Positions 11,027-21,538 of a stretch of DNA of 64,000 nucleotides are shown piece after piece. The translations under genes and the position numbers were made by a program. How positions within the stretch are numbered: position 1 is the stretch's first letter; each line of letters begins with the position of its first letter. Source of the DNA: Proteus hauseri ATCC 700826 (GTDB taxonomy: Bacteria > Pseudomonadota > Gammaproteobacteria > Enterobacterales > Enterobacteriaceae); the NCBI RefSeq assembly GCF_001654965.1, contig NZ_LXEV01000016.1, positions 124,001 through 188,000 on the forward strand, read 5' to 3'. The notes below the pieces were generated by a model. That model searched no databases. It saw nothing but the letters and a program-made list of their open reading frames with translations, and was not told the DNA's origin.

Positions 11027-11054
11027 CAGTTTATGTATTTTTATCAAATTTTGT

Positions 11055-11082
11055 CTTGAAATTTGAGCGATTATCTCCAGAT
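11055..11082 (+). promoter_or_regulatory. Sigma32-like heat-shock promoter for clpP
   Basis: CTTGAAA (7 of 7 to the sigma32 -35 consensus) at 11055-11061, 13 bases, then CTCCAGAT at 11075-11082 (resembling CCCCATNT). It is about 140 bases upstream of clpP; E. coli clpP is known to be heat-shock induced. Confidence 0.5.
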
Positions 11083-11223
11083 AATTCTATATTCTCTTTA
11101 TCACTCCTCGCGAGGCGCCTTGAATGTCTTGTGAGAGATTAGATCATTAGAAATGGTCATGATCAATTATCTCAAGTAAAATTGTTGTCATTGGCACCAA
11201 TAAGAATGCAATAGGAGACAGAC

Positions 11224-11847
11224 ATGTCATTTAACGACTCACAGGAACAATTCGCACCTAATATGGCTCTGGTGCCGATGGTTATCGAGCAAACTTCGCG
11301 TGGAGAACGTTCTTACGATATTTATTCTCGTTTACTAAAAGAACGTATTATTTTTCTGACAGGTCAAGTCGAAGACCATATGGCAAATCTAATTGTTGCC
11401 CAAATGCTGTTTTTAGAAGCAGAAAATCCAGAAAAAGACATCAACTTGTATATTAACTCACCAGGTGGTGTTATTACTGCGGGTATGTCGATTTACGATA
11501 CTATGCAATATATTAAAGCAGATGTAAGTACTATTTGTATGGGCCAAGCTTGTTCAATGGGGGCGTTTTTATTATCTGCTGGCGCAAAAGGTAAACGTAT
11601 CTGTTTACCAAATTCACGCGTTATGATTCATCAGCCTTTAGGTGGTTACCAAGGTCAGGCAACAGATATTCAAATCCACGCACAAGAAATTTTAAAAGTG
11701 AAATCTCGTATGAATGAGTTAATGGCTCAACATACAGGTAAATCTATTGAAGAAATAGAGAGAGACACTGAGCGTGATCGTTTCTTATCTGCGAATGAAG
11801 CGTTAGAATACGGTTTAGTGGATAAAGTTTATACGCAACGTAGCTAA
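11224..11847 (+). CDS. clpP: ATP-dependent Clp protease proteolytic subunit
   Basis: Serine peptidase that forms the double-heptamer barrel of ClpXP and ClpAP. 207 residues, as in E. coli. Catalytic Ser111 in GQACSMGA, His136 in MIHQPLG, and Asp185 in ERDRFLS are all at the E. coli positions. A short propeptide precedes the mature start near residue 15. RBS AGGAGACAG is close to the ATG. clpX follows 122 bases later on the same strand. Confidence 0.98.
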   Translation: MSFNDSQEQFAPNMALVPMVIEQTSRGERSYDIYSRLLKERIIFLTGQVEDHMANLIVAQMLFLEAENPEKDINLYINSPGGVITAGMSIYDTMQYIKADVSTICMGQACSMGAFLLSAGAKGKRICLPNSRVMIHQPLGGYQGQATDIQIHAQEILKVKSRMNELMAQHTGKSIEEIERDTERDRFLSANEALEYGLVDKVYTQRS

Positions 11848-11969
11848 TAAATTTAAAATGTTTCCTTTGTGTTTATAACGACATAAAGGAAATGAATATC
11901 TCCATTTATTGAAAAAGTCTTTCTTCTTCTTGTGAAATCACAGGAAGAATAACTAAGTGAGGTTGACTG

Positions 11970-13241
11970 ATGACAGATAAGCGCAAAGATAGCTCAGGGA
12001 AGCTTCTGTATTGCTCTTTCTGCGGGAAAAGCCAGCATGAAGTGAAGAAACTGATCGCTGGTCCGTCGGTTTATATCTGTGATGAATGTGTTGATCTTTG
12101 TGTTGACATCATTCGTGAAGAAATAAAAGAACTGGCACCTCATCATGAACGCAGTGAATTACCAACGCCACATGAAATCCGTAAACACCTTGATGACTAT
12201 GTTATCGGTCAGGAACTCGCGAAAAAAGTGTTGGCGGTTGCCGTTTATAATCACTATAAGCGTCTGCGTAATGGTGATAAAGCCAATGGTGTTGAGCTTG
12301 GAAAAAGTAATATTCTGCTAATTGGGCCAACCGGTAGTGGTAAAACATTATTAGCAGAAACACTGGCTCGTTACCTTGACGTACCTTTTACAATGGCAGA
12401 TGCCACAACACTGACTGAAGCTGGTTATGTAGGTGAAGATGTTGAAAACATTATTCAAAAACTCCTACAAAAATGTGATTACGACGTACAAAAAGCACAA
12501 CGTGGTATTGTCTATATTGATGAAATTGACAAAATCACCCGTAAGTCTGAAAACCCATCAATAACACGCGATGTTTCTGGTGAAGGTGTACAGCAAGCAT
12601 TGCTGAAATTAGTTGAAGGTACGGTGGCATCTGTTCCGCCTCAAGGTGGACGTAAACACCCACAACAAGAGTTTTTACAGGTTGATACTTCTAAAATTCT
12701 CTTTATTTGTGGTGGTGCTTTTGCTGGGCTAGATAAAGTTGTTGCACAACGTTTAAATACCCATTCTGGCATTGGTTTTGGCGCAGAAGTAAAAAGCCAG
12801 AATGAAAAAGCCAGTGAAGGTGAATTGCTTGCTCAAGTTGAACCAGAAGATCTGATTAAATTTGGTTTGATCCCTGAGTTTATTGGACGTTTACCTGTAG
12901 TAGCAACGTTAGGTGAATTAAGCGAAGATGCACTGATTCAAATTCTACAAGAACCTAAAAATGCACTGACAAAACAGTATCAGGCACTGTTTAATTTAGA
13001 GGGTGTAGATTTAGAGTTCCGTAAAGAAGCACTAACAGCGATAGCGAAAAAAGCGATGGTACGCAAAACGGGTGCTCGTGGTTTACGTTCTATTGTTGAA
13101 GCGGCATTACTTGATACGATGTATGATCTGCCTTCATTTGAAAATGCGCAGAAAGTTGTCATTGATGAAGGTGTTATCAATGGAAAATCTGAGCCGTTGA
13201 TTATTTATAGTCAACCAGAAAATCAGGCATCAGGTGAATAA
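11970..13241 (+). CDS. clpX: Clp protease ATP-binding subunit ClpX
   Basis: AAA+ unfoldase that delivers tagged substrates to ClpP. 423 residues. N-terminal zinc-binding domain has C15, C18, C37 and C40. Walker A is GPTGSGKT, Walker [10 protein letters not shown], and the IGF loop for ClpP docking appears as [10 protein letters not shown]. The pore loop GYVGEDV is intact, as is the sensor-2 region with GARGLRS. Probably cotranscribed with clpP. Confidence 0.98.
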   Translation: MTDKRKDSSGKLLYCSFCGKSQHEVKKLIAGPSVYICDECVDLCVDIIREEIKELAPHHERSELPTPHEIRKHLDDYVIGQELAKKVLAVAVYNHYKRLRNGDKANGVELGKSNILLIGPTGSGKTLLAETLARYLDVPFTMADATTLTEAGYVGEDVENIIQKLLQKCDYDVQKAQRGIVYIDEIDKITRKSENPSITRDVSGEGVQQALLKLVEGTVASVPPQGGRKHPQQEFLQVDTSKILFICGGAFAGLDKVVAQRLNTHSGIGFGAEVKSQNEKASEGELLAQVEPEDLIKFGLIPEFIGRLPVVATLGELSEDALIQILQEPKNALTKQYQALFNLEGVDLEFRKEALTAIAKKAMVRKTGARGLRSIVEAALLDTMYDLPSFENAQKVVIDEGVINGKSEPLIIYSQPENQASGE

Positions 13242-13335
13242 TTCACCGTACATTGGCAATGTCTCTTGTCTGACATTATCTTTTTTCTCTCACTAAAAGG
13301 GTGAGAAAAGTAAGATAAAGCGCGCCAACGTGATA

Positions 13336-13369
13336 AAAATGAGGGATTTTTCCCTCATTTTGTTTTTTT
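13336..13369 (+). terminator. Terminator of clpX
   Basis: Perfect 11-base stem AAAATGAGGGA / TCCCTCATTTT with a TTTT loop, then G and seven T residues. Confidence 0.92.
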
Positions 13370-13383
13370 AATGGGTAAGGCTA

Positions 13384-13409
13384 TTGAATGTCAGAAAAGT
13401 GCCCTTATA
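13384..13409 (+). promoter_or_regulatory. Sigma32-like heat-shock promoter for lon
   Basis: TTGAATG at 13384-13390, 11 bases, then CCCTTATA at 13402-13409. The -35 matches the known E. coli lon heat-shock promoter as I recall it, and the -10 has the same CCC(C/T)-TATA character. About 95 bases upstream of lon. Confidence 0.55.
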
Positions 13410-13501
13410 TATTTTGACAATCCGTGGAATTAATTTTATTTGGTGACATGCGAATAAAATTACCTGTAAAAGCGTTAAGCTAAAAACGAAGAGAGAGCTC
13501 T

Positions 13502-15862
13502 ATGAATCCTGAGCGTCCAGAACGTATTGAAATACCTGTATTGCCATTACGTGATGTCGTTGTATATCCGCATATGGTGATCCCGTTGTTTGTTGGTCGT
13601 GAAAAATCAATTCATTGCTTAGAAGCTGCGATGAACGACAACAAACAAATCATGCTGGTTGCGCAGAAAGATGCATCTACTGATGAACCAGGTGTTAATG
13701 ATCTTTTTTCTGTCGGTACAGTAGCATCGGTTTTACAGATGCTAAAATTGCCAGATGGAACAGTTAAAGTGCTTGTCGAAGGTATTCGTCGTGCCAAAAT
13801 TACGACGCTATCGGATAACGGTGAATATTTTCAAGCGAAAGCAGAGTACCTTGAAACTCCCGATGTTGATGAGCGCGAACAAGAAGTACTAAATCGTACT
13901 GCGATTAATCAGTTTGAAGGTTATATCAAACTGAATAAAAAAATTCCGCCAGAGGTATTAGCCTCTTTACATGCTATTGAAGAATCGGCGAAATTAGCAG
14001 ACACCATTGCTTCTCATATGCCGCTGAAACTAAAAGATAAGCAAGCTGTGCTTGAAATGTCTGATGTTACGGAACGCCTTGAATATTTAATGGCGATGAT
14101 GGAGTCAGAAATCGATCTGTTACAAGTTGAAAAACGCATTCGTAACCGCGTTAAAAAACAGATGGAAAAAAGCCAACGCGAGTACTATCTCAATGAGCAG
14201 ATGAAAGCAATTCAAAAAGAATTAGGCGAGATGGATGATGCGCCTGATGAAATGGAATCGCTGAAACGTAAAATTGATGCTGCAAAAATGCCAAAAGAGG
14301 CAAAAGAAAAGACAGAAGCAGAACTTCAAAAATTGAAGATGATGTCGCCAATGTCTGCAGAAGCAACAGTGGTACGTAGTTATATCGATTGGATGGTTCA
14401 AGTTCCGTGGAATAGCCGTAGCAAAGTGAAAAAAGACTTAGTGAAGGCGCAAGAAGTACTTGATACGGATCATTATGGCTTAGAGCGTGTTAAAGAACGT
14501 ATTCTTGAGTATCTCGCGGTACAGTCACGTGTCAGCAAAATTAAAGGCCCAATCCTGTGCTTGGTAGGACCTCCTGGGGTGGGTAAAACCTCGCTGGGTC
14601 AATCTATTGCTCGTGCGACAGGTCGTAAATATGTTCGTATGGCATTGGGTGGTGTACGTGATGAAGCGGAAATCCGCGGTCATCGTCGTACCTATATTGG
14701 TTCAATGCCGGGTAAACTTATCCAGAAAATGGCGAAAGTTGGCGTTAAAAACCCACTTTTCTTGTTAGATGAGATTGATAAAATGTCATCGGATATGCGT
14801 GGTGATCCTGCATCTGCACTGTTAGAAGTGTTAGATCCAGAACAAAATATCGCATTTAATGACCATTATCTGGAAGTGGATTACGATCTTTCTGATGTGA
14901 TGTTTGTGGCAACGTCTAACTCGATGAACATTCCAGCACCGCTGCTAGACCGTATGGAAGTTATCCGCTTATCAGGTTATACCGAAGACGAAAAGCTTAA
15001 TATTGCTAAACAGCATTTGCTGCCAAAACAGATTGAGCGTAATGCGCTGAAAGAGAGCGAGCTGAAGATCCATGACAGTGCAATTATGGGTATTATCCGT
15101 TATTACACACGTGAAGCGGGCGTACGTAGCTTAGAACGTGAAATTTCTAAACTGTGCCGTAAAGCAGTTAAACAATTGCTTATGGATAGCACCATAAAAC
15201 ATATTGAGATTGACGAAGATAATCTCAAAGACTACTTAGGTGTACGTAAAGTTGACTACGGTCGTGCTGATACGGAAAACCGGGTTGGTATGGTAACAGG
15301 CTTAGCGTGGACTGAAGTTGGTGGTGATTTACTGACCATTGAAACTGCGAGTGTTCCGGGTAAAGGTAAACTAACCTTTACAGGTTCATTAGGTGAAGTA
15401 ATGCAAGAGTCAATTCAAGCAGCGATGACCGTTGTTCGTGCTCGAGCTGATAAACTTGGCATCAATGGCGACTTCTATGAAAAACGCGATATGCACGTAC
15501 ACGTGCCTGAAGGTGCGACACCAAAAGACGGCCCAAGTGCAGGTATTGCCATGTGTACAGCGCTGGTTTCCAGTTTAACCGGAAATCCAGTTCGTTCGGA
15601 TGTTGCAATGACGGGTGAAATTACGTTACGTGGACAGGTATTGCCTATCGGTGGATTAAAAGAAAAGCTACTTGCAGCACATCGTGGTGGAATTAAGACA
15701 GTTCTTATCCCTGATGAAAACAAACGTGATTTAGAAGAAATTCCTGAAAATATTGTTGCGGATCTGGATATTCACCCAGTGAAAACAATTGAGGAAGTTT
15801 TATCGTTAGCTCTGCAAAATTCGCCTTTTGGCATGGAAGTAGAGACTAACAAATCTCACTAA
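13502..15862 (+). CDS. lon: ATP-dependent Lon protease
   Basis: Homohexameric AAA+ serine protease for misfolded and regulatory proteins; in Proteus it is implicated in control of swarming. 786 residues; E. coli has 784. The N-domain begins [21 protein letters not shown]. Walker A GPPGVGKT and Walker [10 protein letters not shown] are intact. Catalytic Ser679 (DGPSAGIAM) and Lys722 (GGLKEKLL) are at E. coli positions, computed from the coordinates. Own promoter and terminator. Confidence 0.98.
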   Translation: MNPERPERIEIPVLPLRDVVVYPHMVIPLFVGREKSIHCLEAAMNDNKQIMLVAQKDASTDEPGVNDLFSVGTVASVLQMLKLPDGTVKVLVEGIRRAKITTLSDNGEYFQAKAEYLETPDVDEREQEVLNRTAINQFEGYIKLNKKIPPEVLASLHAIEESAKLADTIASHMPLKLKDKQAVLEMSDVTERLEYLMAMMESEIDLLQVEKRIRNRVKKQMEKSQREYYLNEQMKAIQKELGEMDDAPDEMESLKRKIDAAKMPKEAKEKTEAELQKLKMMSPMSAEATVVRSYIDWMVQVPWNSRSKVKKDLVKAQEVLDTDHYGLERVKERILEYLAVQSRVSKIKGPILCLVGPPGVGKTSLGQSIARATGRKYVRMALGGVRDEAEIRGHRRTYIGSMPGKLIQKMAKVGVKNPLFLLDEIDKMSSDMRGDPASALLEVLDPEQNIAFNDHYLEVDYDLSDVMFVATSNSMNIPAPLLDRMEVIRLSGYTEDEKLNIAKQHLLPKQIERNALKESELKIHDSAIMGIIRYYTREAGVRSLEREISKLCRKAVKQLLMDSTIKHIEIDEDNLKDYLGVRKVDYGRADTENRVGMVTGLAWTEVGGDLLTIETASVPGKGKLTFTGSLGEVMQESIQAAMTVVRARADKLGINGDFYEKRDMHVHVPEGATPKDGPSAGIAMCTALVSSLTGNPVRSDVAMTGEITLRGQVLPIGGLKEKLLAAHRGGIKTVLIPDENKRDLEEIPENIVADLDIHPVKTIEEVLSLALQNSPFGMEVETNKSH

Positions 15863-15896
15863 ATAGTGATGTTAGTCATAAATTATAGCTAAAAGT

Positions 15897-15935
15897 AAGG
15901 CTGGATAAGCAATAAAAGCTTGCCAGCCTTTTTTT
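15897..15935 (+). terminator. Terminator of lon
   Basis: Stem AAGGCTGG / CCAGCCTT enclosing an inner AAGC / GCTT pair, followed by a T-run. Confidence 0.9.
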
Positions 15936-16076
15936 GTGTCGCTAATTTAATGAGGATTTTAATTAATAATGCTGTTTTATCGGTCTTGCTATATCTAAAA
16001 AGGCTTGATATAACGACGTTTGCAAAATTTACCATTATTGGTGAAAAATAACGCATAAAATTATGGGGATGAAAGC

Positions 16077-16352
16077 GTGAACAAAACTCAACTGATCGAC
16101 AAAATCGCTGCAAATGCAGATATCTCAAAAGCAGCTGCAGGTCGTGTTGTAGATGCACTGGTTGCTTCAATCACTGAATCTTTACAAAAAGGTGATGATG
16201 TAGCATTAGTAGGTTTCGGTACTTTCACTGTGCGTGATCGCGCAGCGCGTACTGGCCGTAACCCACAAACGGGTAAAGAAATTCAGATTGAAGCTGCAAA
16301 AGTACCTGCATTCCGTGCTGGTAAAGGTTTAAAAGACGCAGTAAATCAGTAA
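16077..16352 (+). CDS. hupB: Nucleoid protein HU, beta subunit
   Basis: Small DNA-bending protein that forms HU homodimers and heterodimers. 91 residues. Start is GTG ([11 protein letters not shown]), as in E. coli hupB, with GGGG about 10 bases upstream. The DNA-binding arm carries [12 protein letters not shown], and the dimer core [15 protein letters not shown] is intact. It follows lon as in E. coli. Confidence 0.97.
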   Translation: MNKTQLIDKIAANADISKAAAGRVVDALVASITESLQKGDDVALVGFGTFTVRDRAARTGRNPQTGKEIQIEAAKVPAFRAGKGLKDAVNQ

Positions 16353-16430
16353 TATTTTGAGCGTTATCTCTATACACTTGTAATAACAATATTGTTATCA
16401 GTAGACAGAAAGCGTATCAATTAAGAAATT

Positions 16431-16465
16431 AAGCGCATCTTAAATAGATGCGCTTTTCTTTTTTT
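16431..16465 (+). terminator. Terminator of hupB
   Basis: Perfect 10-base stem AAGCGCATCT / AGATGCGCTT, loop TAAAT, followed by a T-rich tract. Confidence 0.92.
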
Positions 16466-16550
16466 AGGTTCTAAATAGCGATTAAACCTTGTATTCTCTG
16501 GCGATAACGCGTGAAACTAGAGTAGTCATTTGATAGAATAGCGCGTTGTT

Positions 16551-16651
16551 CTATAACCGAAATAGGCAGCAATGAATGATTCAGTGGTTAGTTAAATGAT
16601 TGTGTTAATCAATGAATCAAATAATGCTGTTTATTTTGTTCCTGGTTATAG
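16551..16651. repeat. Nested inverted repeats between hupB and ppiD
   Basis: In the 366-base stretch after the hupB terminator, three pairs of arms are nested: CTATAACC (16551) with GGTTATAG (16644), TGATTCA (16577) with TGAATCA (16613), and TGATT (16597) with AATCA (16607). They could fold into one long interrupted hairpin. No coding frame is seen. The ppiD promoter must lie in or beyond it. Function unknown. Confidence 0.4.
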
Positions 16652-16831
16652 ACTGTGCATGTTAAGGCTGTACGTTTAATACGGGACTGGCTATTTCTAT
16701 GGATTGTCGCGTGGTGTGACATTTTGATATTAGGCCAGCAATGAGCATATTATTTTTCGCTGTGCTCAAAATAGTCGTGCAACACTGATAAAAATAATTT
16801 TTTATTTCACCAAACGGAGCCTAGTCTCGTT

Positions 16832-18709
16832 ATGATGGACAACATTCGTTCAACTGCTAATAATCCATTTATCAAGGTATTACTGGCTGTGATCATCCTC
16901 TCTTTCGTCCTAACTGGTGTGGGCGGATATTTATTTAGTTCCGGCGTTAATGATGCTGCAGAAGTTAATGGGCAAAAAATTAGCCGTTCTCAGTTAGAAC
17001 AGACTTACCAGCAACGTCGTGCTCAATTACAACAAGATATGGGTGAGAATTTTGCCGCACTTGCTTCATCAGAAGAAGGGCAAAAATTAATTCGTCAACA
17101 ATCTTTAGACTTGCTAATTAACCAAGCATTACTTGACCAATTTGCGCAAGAGCTTGGTATTTCAGCGGGCGATCAGCAAATTAGAGATGCAATCTTTGCA
17201 CTGCCTTACTTTCAAACTGATGGCAAATTTGATAACAAAAAATATGTCGATTTATTGAAAAGTAACCATATTGATGCAGATGCTTTTGCTGAAGGTATTC
17301 GCCAAAACTTAATTAATCAGCAACTTAAATATTCAATTCAAGGTACTGATTTTGCGTTAGCAAGTGAAGTCAATTCATTTGCAGGCTTAATGTTACAAAG
17401 CCGCAATGTGCGCTTAGCAACATTAGATATTCAATCATTCCTTGAAAAACAAACAGTAACAGACGAAGAAATTAAAGCGTTTTATGAACAAAATGCTCAG
17501 ATGTTCGTTGCACCAGAACAAGTTAAAGTTAGCTATATTCAACTGAATGCACAAAAAGACCTTAGCAATATCAATATTTCTGATGATGAAGCTAAAGTTT
17601 ATTACGACAGTAATATCAGTGAATTTACAGCGCCGGGTCAGAAAAAATATAGCATTCTTGTTTTAGCTGATGAAGCTGCCGCAAAAGCTGCTGAAGAGGA
17701 ACTGAAAAAAGGCGCTGATTTCATTACATTAGTGAAAGAAAAATCAATAGATACCTTTTCAGCTAAACAAAATGGTTCTTTAGGATGGATCACTATTGGG
17801 CAAGAATTACCCGAACTCGCTAACGCAAGTTTAACTGAAGTAGGACAAGTCTCTACACCTGTTAAAATTAGCAATGGTTATGCTATTTTCCGCCTAGATG
17901 ACATGAAAGCCTCTGTAGTTAAGCCTTTTGCTGACGTTAAAGATGACTTAATTGCGAAAATGCGTGAAAACAAAGCTATTGATGATTTTTTTGCGCTGCA
18001 ACAAAAAGTAAGTCAAGCTGCATCTAATGACAACGATACGTTAGCGCCAGCGGCTACAGCTGGAAATGTAACTGTTGTTGAGACTGATTGGTTTGATGAA
18101 AATACTGTTCCTGCAGCACTGAGCAATGAAAAACTGACTCAGTTAATTTTTGGTGGCTCATTAGTTGATGAAAATGGTCCAACAGGAATGAACTCAGACA
18201 TGATCACACTAGGCAATGACAGCGCATTTATTGTGCGTGTTGAAGGTTACAAACCTTCAGCAACTGAGCCACTAGATAAAGTTCACGACAAAGTGGCTCT
18301 TTTAGTAAAACAGCAAAAAGCCTCTCAAGTGATGAATGCAGAAGCTCAGAAATTATTGGCTGCGTTAAAAGAAGGTAAAGGCGAAGAAGCAATGAAAGCG
18401 GCCAATATCTCTTTTGGTGAAGTTGAAAGTATTGTTCACTCATCAGCAACGGATGCAGTACAAAGCGCTATTTTTGCTATGCCAAAGCCGATTGAAGGCA
18501 AAAAAGAATATGGTATGTCGAATGTACCAGGAACCAAAGTGGTTCTTATTCAATTAGACAGCGTTACAGAGGGTAAACCCACACCTGAACAGTTAGAATT
18601 TATGACTAACCTGTATCGTGCTCAAATGGGTGAGGATGCGCTACAGTTAATGCTGAGTGATTTAAGAGAAAAAGCAAAAATTGAAATCTTTGATAAAGAT
18701 TATCAATAA
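16832..18709 (+). CDS. ppiD: Periplasmic folding chaperone PpiD
   Basis: Membrane-anchored periplasmic chaperone that works at the SecYEG exit. 625 residues; E. coli has 623. A short cytosolic N-terminus (MMDNIRSTANNPF) is followed by one membrane helix (about residues 16-35) and a SurA-like N-terminal domain. The parvulin domain lies at about 265-360 (KKYSILVLADEAAA ... ISNGYAIFRLD). The family parvulin domain has little or no isomerase activity. The start matches E. coli. Confidence 0.96.
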   Translation: MMDNIRSTANNPFIKVLLAVIILSFVLTGVGGYLFSSGVNDAAEVNGQKISRSQLEQTYQQRRAQLQQDMGENFAALASSEEGQKLIRQQSLDLLINQALLDQFAQELGISAGDQQIRDAIFALPYFQTDGKFDNKKYVDLLKSNHIDADAFAEGIRQNLINQQLKYSIQGTDFALASEVNSFAGLMLQSRNVRLATLDIQSFLEKQTVTDEEIKAFYEQNAQMFVAPEQVKVSYIQLNAQKDLSNINISDDEAKVYYDSNISEFTAPGQKKYSILVLADEAAAKAAEEELKKGADFITLVKEKSIDTFSAKQNGSLGWITIGQELPELANASLTEVGQVSTPVKISNGYAIFRLDDMKASVVKPFADVKDDLIAKMRENKAIDDFFALQQKVSQAASNDNDTLAPAATAGNVTVVETDWFDENTVPAALSNEKLTQLIFGGSLVDENGPTGMNSDMITLGNDSAFIVRVEGYKPSATEPLDKVHDKVALLVKQQKASQVMNAEAQKLLAALKEGKGEEAMKAANISFGEVESIVHSSATDAVQSAIFAMPKPIEGKKEYGMSNVPGTKVVLIQLDSVTEGKPTPEQLEFMTNLYRAQMGEDALQLMLSDLREKAKIEIFDKDYQ

Positions 18710-18732
18710 ATATTACTCTATGTATTAATTTT

Positions 18733-18760
18733 AAAACCCAGCGTGAAGCTGGGTTTTTTT
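18733..18760 (+). terminator. Terminator of ppiD
   Basis: Stem ACCCAGC / GCTGGGT, loop GTGAA, followed by seven T residues and preceded by A residues. Confidence 0.93.
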
Positions 18761-18983
18761 ATACTTAAAAAGTATTCGCTAAAATAAAAAATAATATTTG
18801 AGAGAAATCCCGACACTCATTTGCAATCTTTGCAGGTTATTTTTTATTTTTTCTAGCATCTTCGAGTTTTTTATTTCCAGTTATTGTCTATTTATTGAAA
18901 TATTGGCACTATTTTTTTGCACTCAATGACGATTGTTTACCATTGATTAGCAAAGTGTTTTTTATAAAAAGGAGATTATTTAT

Positions 18984-19352
18984 ATGGATAAGAAAATAGT
19001 ATCAACATTTATAACATCAATTTTTTTTGCTTTGGGACTTGGTATGTCATCTATTGCTTGTGCAAACGAGAATATATCGATAAACACTGCAACAACGATC
19101 CCCATTGAACGTGTAACGTCAAACTCAGAACAAAAAATACGAACGGCCTCTGAGGATAAAATTGATTTAAATAAAGCGTCAATTGATGAGTTAATAACTT
19201 TACGAGGGATAGGCAAAGCAAAAGCTCAAGCAATTATTGATTATCGCGAAAAGTTAGGAAATTTTACTTCAGTAGATCAATTAGAAAAAGTCTTTGGTAT
19301 CAGCTCAAAGTTGATTGAGCAAAACCGAGATTTTTTAATGATTAGCGAATAG
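18984..19352 (+). CDS. ybaV: ComEA/YbaV family helix-hairpin-helix DNA-binding protein
   Basis: Small exported protein with a ComEA-type helix-hairpin-helix domain, a fold that binds DNA without sequence preference. 122 residues. The signal peptide (about 1-27) ends near SIACA, so the protein should be periplasmic. The HhH region is DLNKASIDELITLRGIGKAKAQ, followed by a second hairpin VFGISSKL. ATG has a strong AGGAG. Position after ppiD matches E. coli ybaV. Whether it takes part in DNA uptake is not shown. Confidence 0.85.
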   Translation: MDKKIVSTFITSIFFALGLGMSSIACANENISINTATTIPIERVTSNSEQKIRTASEDKIDLNKASIDELITLRGIGKAKAQAIIDYREKLGNFTSVDQLEKVFGISSKLIEQNRDFLMISE

Positions 19353-19619
19353 TATCCGTATTTACTGATCTACTAATTGGTAATTATTCATCTGATATTA
19401 ATTATTTTTGCATAATATATTGATCTAATTTACGTGTTCCTTTATTTGACTTTGATATAAGGAACACAATTTTTGAGTATAATATGTTTATATCTTATGG
19501 AAGAATAAAATAATTGCTATTGGTTGTGACTTACCCTAAATTTTGACTGTATTTATTTTATTGCACATAGCTTTATCACAATAAAGTATATGATTATAAT
19601 CAAGAGGTAATAAAGTATT

Positions 19620-20027
19620 ATGAGTACATTAATTAAAGTTTATGGATTTCATCTTGATATTTTTGAACACGTTAATAATGCTCGTTATCTTGAGTTTTTA
19701 GAGCAAGCTCGATGGGATTGGATAGAGCAACATTTAGATTTTTCTTGGTTTAAGCGCAATGGCGTAGCACTTGTAGTCGCTAACATCAATATTAATTATC
19801 GAACACCAGCAAATCTAGGCGATGAATTAATTGTTGATTGCAATGTGGCCGAAATTGGTGTCAAAAGCGGTGTACTTTCTCAAAAAATAGTACGAAAAAA
19901 AGATGGTGTTCTCATTTCAGATGCTTTAGTCACCTTTGTTTTAATTGATATTAATACGAAAAAAGCTTTAATGCTAACAGATCAATTAAGAGAAAAACTA
20001 GAGTATGTACGACAATCATCAGAATAA
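19620..20027 (+). CDS. fadM: Long-chain acyl-CoA thioesterase FadM
   Basis: Hotdog-fold thioesterase of the YbgC/FadM type; E. coli FadM (YbaW) clears poorly degradable acyl-CoAs during beta-oxidation. 135 residues. The active-site region HVNNARYLEFLEQARWDW and NININYRTPA match FadM. ATG with AGAGGT upstream. Monocistronic; convergent with queC. Confidence 0.9.
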   Translation: MSTLIKVYGFHLDIFEHVNNARYLEFLEQARWDWIEQHLDFSWFKRNGVALVVANININYRTPANLGDELIVDCNVAEIGVKSGVLSQKIVRKKDGVLISDALVTFVLIDINTKKALMLTDQLREKLEYVRQSSE

Positions 20028-20160
20028 ATAAAATATAACCGTCTTTAGCAGAATTAGTAATTTAATACAGTGATGGTGAAAAAAACATTATCACTGTATT
20101 AAAAAGTTATTAACTATTAATAAAATTAAGCACAATAACTTTATATTGATTACTTATCTT

Positions 20161-20859
20161 TTATTTTAAACCTACTTTTTCTTTCATACTTTTTAATATG
20201 CTGTCTTTATTTTGTAAATAAGTCATCAAACCGCGCTGTCTTAAATGGCAAGCCGCACATTCGCCACATCCATCACCTTGAATACCGTTATAACAAGTTA
20301 AAGTATTATGGCGAATAAAATCCAACCTGTGGAAGTAATCTGCTAATGCCCAAGTTTGTGCCTTATCTAACCACATTAAAGGAGTGATAAATTTAATATC
20401 ACGAGCAATACCTAAAGAAACGGCATGATTTAATGCTTTAACAAACTCATCTCGACAGTCGGGATAGCCAGAGAAATCTGTTTCACAAACACCAGTAATT
20501 ACACTTTCAGCACCAATTTGGTAAGCATAAATAGCGGCTAAAGTAAGAAAAAGAATGTTTCTTCCAGGTACGAAAGTACTTGGAATACTACTTTCTTCAC
20601 TTTCTTTAAAATCAGGTACCGGAATGTTGTCACGCGTTAAGCTACTAATGGCAAGCTCGTTTAATAAACTAACATCTAATACTTTATGAGCTACAACACC
20701 AAGCAATTGACTTACTTTTTGTGCTACCTCAATTTCTTCTTTATGACGTTGCCCATAATTGAAAGTGATGCAATAAACTTCATCGTATTGTTCTATTGCT
20801 TGAATAAGACAAGTTGTTGAATCTTGTCCACCACTAAAGACAACGACGGTTTTTTTCAT
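20161..20859 (-). CDS. queC: 7-cyano-7-deazaguanine synthase QueC
   Basis: Makes preQ0 from 7-carboxy-7-deazaguanine, ammonia and ATP in queuosine biosynthesis. 232 residues. The ATG at 20859 ([11 protein letters not shown]) is chosen because CAGGAG lies just upstream and it matches E. coli; a longer open frame upstream is noncoding. PP-loop SGGQDSTT is at residues 9-16. Four zinc-binding cysteines are in LTCYNG and GCGECAAC near the C-terminus. Confidence 0.96.
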   Translation of the reverse strand: MKKTVVVFSGGQDSTTCLIQAIEQYDEVYCITFNYGQRHKEEIEVAQKVSQLLGVVAHKVLDVSLLNELAISSLTRDNIPVPDFKESEESSIPSTFVPGRNILFLTLAAIYAYQIGAESVITGVCETDFSGYPDCRDEFVKALNHAVSLGIARDIKFITPLMWLDKAQTWALADYFHRLDFIRHNTLTCYNGIQGDGCGECAACHLRQRGLMTYLQNKDSILKSMKEKVGLK

Positions 20860-21018
20860 CAGAATACTCCTGAATATTGAGTTTTTATAAGGATTAATAC
20901 GCACAAAGTAGCCAATATTATGGCAATTTATTACCGATTTTTCAGCAGATGATTATTCTTATAGTAAAGGGGTAGGTTATCATTAGTTTTTGTAGGGGCA
21001 TATTGTGAAGGAGTATCT

Positions 21019-21480
21019 ATGTTAGATAAGATTGACCGGAAATTATTGGCGCTATTACAGGAAGATTCTAGCCTCTCACTTAATACACTGGCAGAGGCGG
21101 TTAATCTAACCTCAACACCTTGCTGGAAAAGATTGAAAAGACTTGAGGACGAAGGTTATATCCGTAAGCGTGTTGCATTGCTCGATAGTGAAAAAATTGG
21201 GCTAGGTCTGACAGTTATTGTTATGATAAGAACGCAGCAACATAATAGCGAATGGTACGAACAATTTGTTTCATTTGTTAAGCAGATGCCAGAAGTACTG
21301 ACATTCTATCGAATGGCGGGTGAGTGTGATTATCTAATGCATGTTGAAGTTGTAGACATGAAAAGTTACGACCTATTTTATAAACGTATGGTTAATGGTG
21401 TGCCGGGTCTTATTGATGTAACTTCTAACTTTGCAATGGAAAAAATTAAATACACAACGGCAATGCCGATACCTGATTAA
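21019..21480 (+). CDS. decR: Lrp/AsnC family regulator DecR (CyuR)
   Basis: Lrp-type transcription factor; the E. coli orthologue (YbaO, DecR, CyuR) activates cysteine-degradation genes including cyuA. 153 residues. The N-terminal helix-turn-helix is [25 protein letters not shown]; the C-terminal RAM domain includes [21 protein letters not shown]. Divergent from queC. A cyuA homologue is in this window at 53315-54637. The gap to mdlA is 58 bases. Confidence 0.9.
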   Translation: MLDKIDRKLLALLQEDSSLSLNTLAEAVNLTSTPCWKRLKRLEDEGYIRKRVALLDSEKIGLGLTVIVMIRTQQHNSEWYEQFVSFVKQMPEVLTFYRMAGECDYLMHVEVVDMKSYDLFYKRMVNGVPGLIDVTSNFAMEKIKYTTAMPIPD

Positions 21481-21538
21481 GGTTCATCTTCTACCAACTG
21501 GCAATTTTATTTTTGATATAACCTTAGGATCTTAAGGC

